Shown here one piece after another: positions 60,437 through 64,000 of a stretch of 64,000 nucleotides of DNA. A model generated the notes under the pieces. It saw only the letters and a list, made by a program, of their open reading frames with translations, was not told the DNA's origin and ran no database searches. Every line of letters starts with the position of its first letter. The first letter of the stretch is position 1. Source of the stretch: an uncultured Dehalococcoidia bacterium. Lineage in GTDB: Bacteria > Chloroflexota > Dehalococcoidia > Lucifugimonadales > UBA3495. Made by a program: the position numbers and the translations under genes. The stretch spans positions 681,335 to 745,334 of the forward strand of contig CATOSP010000003.1 in assembly GCA_951812625.1 (NCBI GenBank), written 5' to 3'.

Positions 60437-61503
60437 CAGTCCTCAGCCTCCCAGATTAAAGGCAGGGTCTGGCCTCGTTTGGGCATGACAACTGTGCCCC
60501 GGCCCGAGGCGGTCTGGCCGCCCCGGCTGTTGCGCAGGGCAACTTCGCAATGCACGTGGCCGTAGCCGTCCCGCTCCTCCTTGCCGGTCACGATGCCCGA
60601 CGCAGTTATCACGTCGCCGGGAAAGTCCATGCCCCGGTGCTCAACGTAGAACCGCTTGAACCAGCCCTCGTCGCCCGCGAACCCGTTCATCAACTGGCCC
60701 AGGTACTGGTTCTTGAGCGACCCGTTGACCACTACGTTGGCCAGCCCCTGCCGCAGTTGGGCGAAGGGCAGGTCCCAGTGGATGCGGGCGTAGTTGCCGT
60801 TGGCCGCCGCCCAGCGTACCAGATGGGTTGTGGTAAGGGGACCCTTCACCACCGGGGGCAGTTCCATGCCCACTGACACATCTTCGTAGTAGTATTGGGG
60901 TGCCGGTGAGGGATCAGGCCGGGTGAATACCTCGGCTGGAGAGGGCGGCGACACGTCTACTGTCACCAGGTCATCACGGACGTTGGCTGCCTCCATAGGT
61001 TCCTCGCCAGCGGGCAGGGCTCGGTGGATGCTGACCCTTTCCGCCTGGTTGACCACCTGCCCGTCCTCTCCGGTCTGTATCTCCTGCCGCACCACGAACA
61101 CGAGCGGGCCGGAGCGTCCCTGCTTCTCATAGATGTCCAGAATACGGAACCTGCGGGTAATCCACAGCCCAACGTATGAGGGGGAGAGGAACTGCCAGTC
61201 GGAACCGCCGTTGAGTCCGTAGCTGTTGAATGGCAGGGGCACCTCGAAGTGCCAGTCCTGACCCGCGCCGAAATATCCGATGGGCGGGCCGATGTCCTTC
61301 CACGTGGCCAGCGGAGGGCACAAGAGACCCCCGAACCTGCTTCGCCCGGCGTAGCCGGCATCGACGTAGAGAGGGTTGGGATCCTGTATGGAGTCGGCCA
61401 CATCAAAGGCCATCTCGTCGCTGATGGGGAACCGGTTGCGCTCCGGCTCGGTCTCCTGCCCGATCAGGGCGCGGACTTCCTCCGTTATCAGGGATTCGGC
61501 CAT
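60436..61503 (-). CDS. Two-domain MaoC/FAS1-like hydratase
   Basis: A 355-residue double hot-dog protein. The N-terminal FAS1-like dehydratase domain (about 1-150) opens with RFPISDEMAFDVADSIQDPNPLYVD. The C-terminal MaoC domain (about 185-330) has the GPLTTTHLVRWAAANGNYARIHWDLPFA segment with its hydratase-type His/Asp. Such proteins hydrate or dehydrate CoA thioesters. AAGGAG precedes ATG 61503; an upstream extension to 62172 is antisense to the DinB gene. It is the first gene of a three-gene set with the two CoA-transferase subunits. Confidence 0.85.
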   Translation of the reverse strand: MAESLITEEVRALIGQETEPERNRFPISDEMAFDVADSIQDPNPLYVDAGYAGRSRFGGLLCPPLATWKDIGPPIGYFGAGQDWHFEVPLPFNSYGLNGGSDWQFLSPSYVGLWITRRFRILDIYEKQGRSGPLVFVVRQEIQTGEDGQVVNQAERVSIHRALPAGEEPMEAANVRDDLVTVDVSPPSPAEVFTRPDPSPAPQYYYEDVSVGMELPPVVKGPLTTTHLVRWAAANGNYARIHWDLPFAQLRQGLANVVVNGSLKNQYLGQLMNGFAGDEGWFKRFYVEHRGMDFPGDVITASGIVTGKEERDGYGHVHCEVALRNSRGGQTASGRGTVVMPKRGQTLPLIWEAED

Positions 61504-61704
61504 GTAACCGGCTCCTTGCTTGGCGGTGTGGTGGCGATCGGGCTGGCACAGCCGCCCACCGACGGCCAGATGGAGTTTAGCACACCGGCGCGCGAACATG
61601 GCAGGCTGAAGTGATGCGTGTGAGCATGTCCGGGCCTCCGGATGAAACTGGCCTGCTTTCATGTTAAGGTTTTCGATGATTACTCCATCAGGAGGACTGT
61701 AGCA

Positions 61705-62214
61705 ATGGAGCTTAACGAGTTCATCGCGGACGCGCTGGAGAAGGAGCAGGAGCTGCTGGCCGAGGCACTGGACGGCCTGACCCCGGAGGAACTGGCGTGG
61801 CGGGCCGGGCCGGAGGCCAACTCCATCGGCTGGATCCTGTGGCACATGCTGCGGGTGGAAGACATGTGGTTCCAGTTCTTCATCCAGCGAAAGCTGGAAA
61901 TATGGGAGCGGGACGGCTGGAATGAAAAATTCGGACTTCCCACCCGCGACAACGGCTTTGGTCACACCCAGGAACAGGTGGCCCAATTCCCGGCCCTCGA
62001 TCTGGCCGAGTTGGTCAATTACGGGAAAGCTGTACGAGCCGGGACACTGGAGTACGTCCAGGGTCTGACCGCTGAAGACTACGCAGTAGTGCCCAGGGAG
62101 CAGAGGCCGGAGATGTCCGTCGGCGCAATCTGCCGCCAGATCATAGGCGAGGTTTACCAGCACCAGGGACACATCGCATACCTGCGAGGTCTGCTGCGGG
62201 CCGGGCAGGTGTGA
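61705..62214 (+). CDS. DinB superfamily protein
   Basis: A 169-residue four-helix protein. The three metal-binding histidines expected in DinB proteins appear in SIGWILWHMLRVEDMW and VYQHQGHIAYLRG. The N-terminal ELNEFIADALEKEQELL helix completes the fold. These are metal- and thiol-dependent enzymes of mostly unknown substrate. AGGAGG lies nine bases before ATG 61705. It is divergent from the MaoC gene; the 200 bp between them show no clear promoter. Confidence 0.83.
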   Translation: MELNEFIADALEKEQELLAEALDGLTPEELAWRAGPEANSIGWILWHMLRVEDMWFQFFIQRKLEIWERDGWNEKFGLPTRDNGFGHTQEQVAQFPALDLAELVNYGKAVRAGTLEYVQGLTAEDYAVVPREQRPEMSVGAICRQIIGEVYQHQGHIAYLRGLLRAGQV

Positions 62215-62283
62215 GGTCCGCTCGGACGCCTTCCGCGAAAGTGCCGCGGTGCTGTGTAGCGGCCCTGGTCTTCGGATCGTGTC

Positions 62284-62748
62284 TCAGCCTTGGCGGGCCA
62301 GAAACATCTCTACGCCAACTTCCAGGGCCGTCCACGGTAGCAGGGCGCACTTGATGCGCACGGGGTATTGTCTCACGGCCTGCAGCGCGTTCAGGTCTCC
62401 CAAGTCTGCAGCGGGTCGATCGCCAATACCGCGTCCCTGCATCATACCCCGTACACTGTCAGAAAGGCCCTGGAGTTCCGGCAGCGTCCTGCCAGTCGAC
62501 AGTTCGGCCATCATCGACGCGGAGGCGCGGATTATGGAGCAACCTTCGGACCTGGCGCTTGCACCGGAGACCCGTCCCCACTGGTCCAGCTTTAGCTGGT
62601 AGATGACACGGTCGCCGCAGAAGGGGTTGAACTCCTCTGCCTCTACGTCTGGAGCATCCAGCGGGACGTTGTTTCTGGGGTTTCGGCAGTGGTCGAGAAC
62701 CATCTGGCCGTAAAGCCCCTCTAGGGTTACGTCCGGGACGTCTGGCAT
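62284..62748 (-). CDS. SufU/IscU-type Fe-S scaffold or sulfur-transfer protein (second copy)
   Basis: A 154-residue IscU-like protein. The three cysteines are Cys44 (NPFCGD), Cys70 (EGCSI) and Cys134 (RIKCAL), with Asp46. The longer spacing between the second and third Cys is typical of SufU. It accepts sulfur from SufS, via a zinc site, for Fe-S cluster assembly. It is the last gene of the run from sufS and is paralogous to the copy at 63152. Whether both are functional scaffolds is unclear. Confidence 0.85.
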   Translation of the reverse strand: MPDVPDVTLEGLYGQMVLDHCRNPRNNVPLDAPDVEAEEFNPFCGDRVIYQLKLDQWGRVSGASARSEGCSIIRASASMMAELSTGRTLPELQGLSDSVRGMMQGRGIGDRPAADLGDLNALQAVRQYPVRIKCALLPWTALEVGVEMFLARQG

Positions 62749-62813
62749 GGCCCTTCAAGGCTCTCGTACGAATGGGAATCTTTGAGAATTGTCTTCGAGA
62801 CTCTGTGACACTG

Positions 62814-63059
62814 TCATTGACAGTCTTGAAAATCGTCTGCGTAAGGGTTTGTCAGCAGATCATCCAATTCGTAGCAGTGGACTTCTGTGCCGAACTTGAT
62901 GCTGGGATGGAGATAAGCGCCAGGGAATGTGGAGACGGTATCCCGACCGGCTTCCTCCGCTCTCTCCCTACTTGAAAAAACCCCTATGATGAGGGATTCG
63001 TCCTCCATCACTTGGGGAATTTGCAGGTTTGCCGTGACAACCCAGACCTCTTTACCCAT
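62814..63059 (-). CDS. Small hypothetical protein between two sufU genes
   Basis: An 81-residue protein. The core VWVVTANLQIPQ and IIGVFSSRERAEEAGRDTV looks like a small alpha-beta fold (DUF7336-like strand-helix pattern), but I cannot assign it. AGGAGG lies just before ATG 63059. It is encoded between the two SufU paralogs on the same strand and so is probably co-transcribed with sufS. Confidence 0.65.
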   Translation of the reverse strand: MGKEVWVVTANLQIPQVMEDESLIIGVFSSRERAEEAGRDTVSTFPGAYLHPSIKFGTEVHCYELDDLLTNPYADDFQDCQ

Positions 63060-63151
63060 ATCCTCCTCACGTCCTCACATCCACAGAATCCGGTTGCCGT
63101 TTGGTGAAAGGGACCGCTATCTCGGTAGACCGCTCATCTGGCGACGAGTAC

Positions 63152-63601
63152 TCACTCGGTGGTAGCGGACTCCTGAGTTCCTTCCAGAGCAGCCTTGAGC
63201 GTGTGCCAGGCAAGGATAGCACACTTGATGCGCGTTGGGAATTCGGCGACTCCGGCGAGACTCTCCAGGTCCTCAAGGGCATCGTAGTCCGGTTCCTCGC
63301 CGGGTTCGGTGAGCATCCGGTGAAAGGCACCGAAAATCTCCTCGGCCCGCTCGACGCTTTGCCCCTTTACGCTTTGTGTCAGCATCGATGCCGAGGCCCT
63401 GGATATTGCGCACCCGGAACCCTGGAACCCGACTTCGCTGATGATGTCCCCATCCAACTTGAGGTAAAGAGCGATCTTGTCACCACAGAGAGGATTGAAG
63501 CCGTCGGCGGAACGGTCGGCCTCCTCCAGCTTGTAGAAGTTCCGGGGCTTGCTGTTGTGCTCCAGCAGAATTTCCTGATAAAGTTCGCTCAGGTCTGACA
63601 T
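63152..63601 (-). CDS. sufU: SufU-type Fe-S cluster assembly protein
   Basis: A 149-residue protein with Cys39 (NPLCGD), Asp41, Cys64 (GSGCAI) and Cys127 (TRIKCAIL), the zinc-site residues of SufU, and the N-terminal LYQEILLEHNSKPRN signature. SufU receives persulfide sulfur from SufS in the SufSU branch. Its ATG lies 3 bp after the sufS stop, confirming co-translation with its partner. Confidence 0.9.
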   Translation of the reverse strand: MSDLSELYQEILLEHNSKPRNFYKLEEADRSADGFNPLCGDKIALYLKLDGDIISEVGFQGSGCAISRASASMLTQSVKGQSVERAEEIFGAFHRMLTEPGEEPDYDALEDLESLAGVAEFPTRIKCAILAWHTLKAALEGTQESATTE

Positions 63602-63604
63602 TGA

Positions 63605-64000
63605 CTAAAGACCCCTTCCGAAGACCTCGATGGTACGGTCGATTCCCTTGACCAGGGCGTCGATCTCCTCCCTTGTGTTGTAGAGCGCGAGGGAGGCCCT
63701 TGCAGTGGCGGGAATCTCGTACCTGTCCATAACCGGCTGGGCGCAGTGGTGGCCCGTGCGCACGGCGATTCCCTCAGTGTCCAGAATTGTGCCGATGTCA
63801 TGGGGGTGGATGCCCTCCATAACGAAGGACAACACGCCAGCCTTCTCCCGCGCCGTGCCTATGATCTGCAGCCCCTCAATGGCGGACAGGCGCTGCGTGC
63901 CGTACTCCAGCAACTCGCGTTCGTAGTTGTAAATGTTGCTCATTCCCAGGTTGGAGATGTAGTCGATGGCCGTGCCCAGGCCGATGGCCCCGGCGATGTC
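63605..64000 (-). CDS. sufS: Cysteine desulfurase SufS (C-terminal part; 5' end beyond window)
   Basis: The last 131 codons of a PLP cysteine desulfurase, continuous from the window edge at 64000 to the TAG at 63605. The catalytic Cys lies in VRTGHHCAQP. DIAGAIGLGTAIDYI at the edge and the terminal ASLALYNTREEIDALV match the C-terminal domain of SufS. It would take sulfur from cysteine and pass it to SufU. Confidence 0.93.
   Translation of the reverse strand, partial: DIAGAIGLGTAIDYISNLGMSNIYNYERELLEYGTQRLSAIEGLQIIGTAREKAGVLSFVMEGIHPHDIGTILDTEGIAVRTGHHCAQPVMDRYEIPATARASLALYNTREEIDALVKGIDRTIEVFGRGL

Noticed and set aside
61504..62172. N-terminal extension of the MaoC-type gene by about 220 codons
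   Set aside because: The extra part is antisense to the DinB gene, which has a clear ribosome binding site and family motifs. The MaoC ATG at 61503 has its own AAGGAG.

Overview
The window is GC-rich, gene-dense bacterial DNA. Several features point to a Chloroflexota bacterium of the SAR202/Dehalococcoidia kind: an alternative complex III operon beside cytochrome c maturation genes, a branched-chain amino acid binding lipoprotein with a long Val/Glu/Lys repeat, stacked type III CoA-transferases, a Baeyer-Villiger-type flavoprotein and a hopanoid operon. The taxonomy is inference from gene content; no rRNA or marker gene is present.

Layout. 1-183: tail of an unknown gene and a CAT-anticodon tRNA. 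325-2584 (+): two DUF1538 membrane proteins, a P-II-like protein and a CBS-pair protein, tightly coupled. 2609-7155 (-): general L-amino-acid ABC transporter AapJQMP. 7492-9333 (+): a PQQ-type beta-propeller lipoprotein. 9894-13623 (+) with 13822-15288 (-): a branched-chain amino acid ABC transporter (LivG, F, H, M and a binding lipoprotein). 15639-22776: single metabolic genes (flavin monooxygenase, nucleoside deoxyribosyltransferase-like protein, Eis-like acetyltransferase, YgjP-type metalloprotease, FAH-family hydrolase, SDR). 22895-37859 (-): ROK kinase, TlpA-type thioredoxin, two unrecognised membrane-anchored proteins, CcmF, CcmH, then the alternative complex III genes, read from a strong promoter at 37918-37946. 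38047-45818: MFS transporter, class III aminotransferase, TldD/TldE, alpha/beta hydrolase, agmatinase-family enzyme. 45893-47227 (-): a mycothiol-isomerase-like protein and a redoxin interrupted by an in-frame TGA. 47536-57852 (+): hopanoid biosynthesis operon. 57849-61503 (-): two CoA-transferase subunits and a MaoC-type hydratase. 61705-64000: DinB protein, two SufU scaffolds, a small protein and the end of SufS.

How the genes work together. The complex III operon encodes a pentaheme cytochrome, a molybdopterin-like/Fe-S pair, two NrfD-type membrane subunits, ActD and a monoheme cytochrome, followed by genes that attach heme to such cytochromes. The hopanoid operon supplies a polyprenyl diphosphate synthase, a squalene-synthase-type enzyme, squalene-hopene cyclase and the adenosylhopane side-chain enzymes HpnH and HpnG, with HpnA. 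Two ABC importers and several CoA-linked or hydrolytic enzymes suggest a heterotroph feeding on amino acids and organic acids.

The most notable discovery is a probable selenoprotein at 46730-47227. A redoxin has TGA exactly where relatives have the first Cys of a CxxC active site. A hairpin with a GU-containing apical loop starts directly after the TGA, as bacterial SECIS elements do. Other non-coding structure includes a five-copy 55-bp tandem array inside the complex III operon (36579-36860) and a degenerate ~350-bp repeat present at 9408-9760 and 21582-21929.
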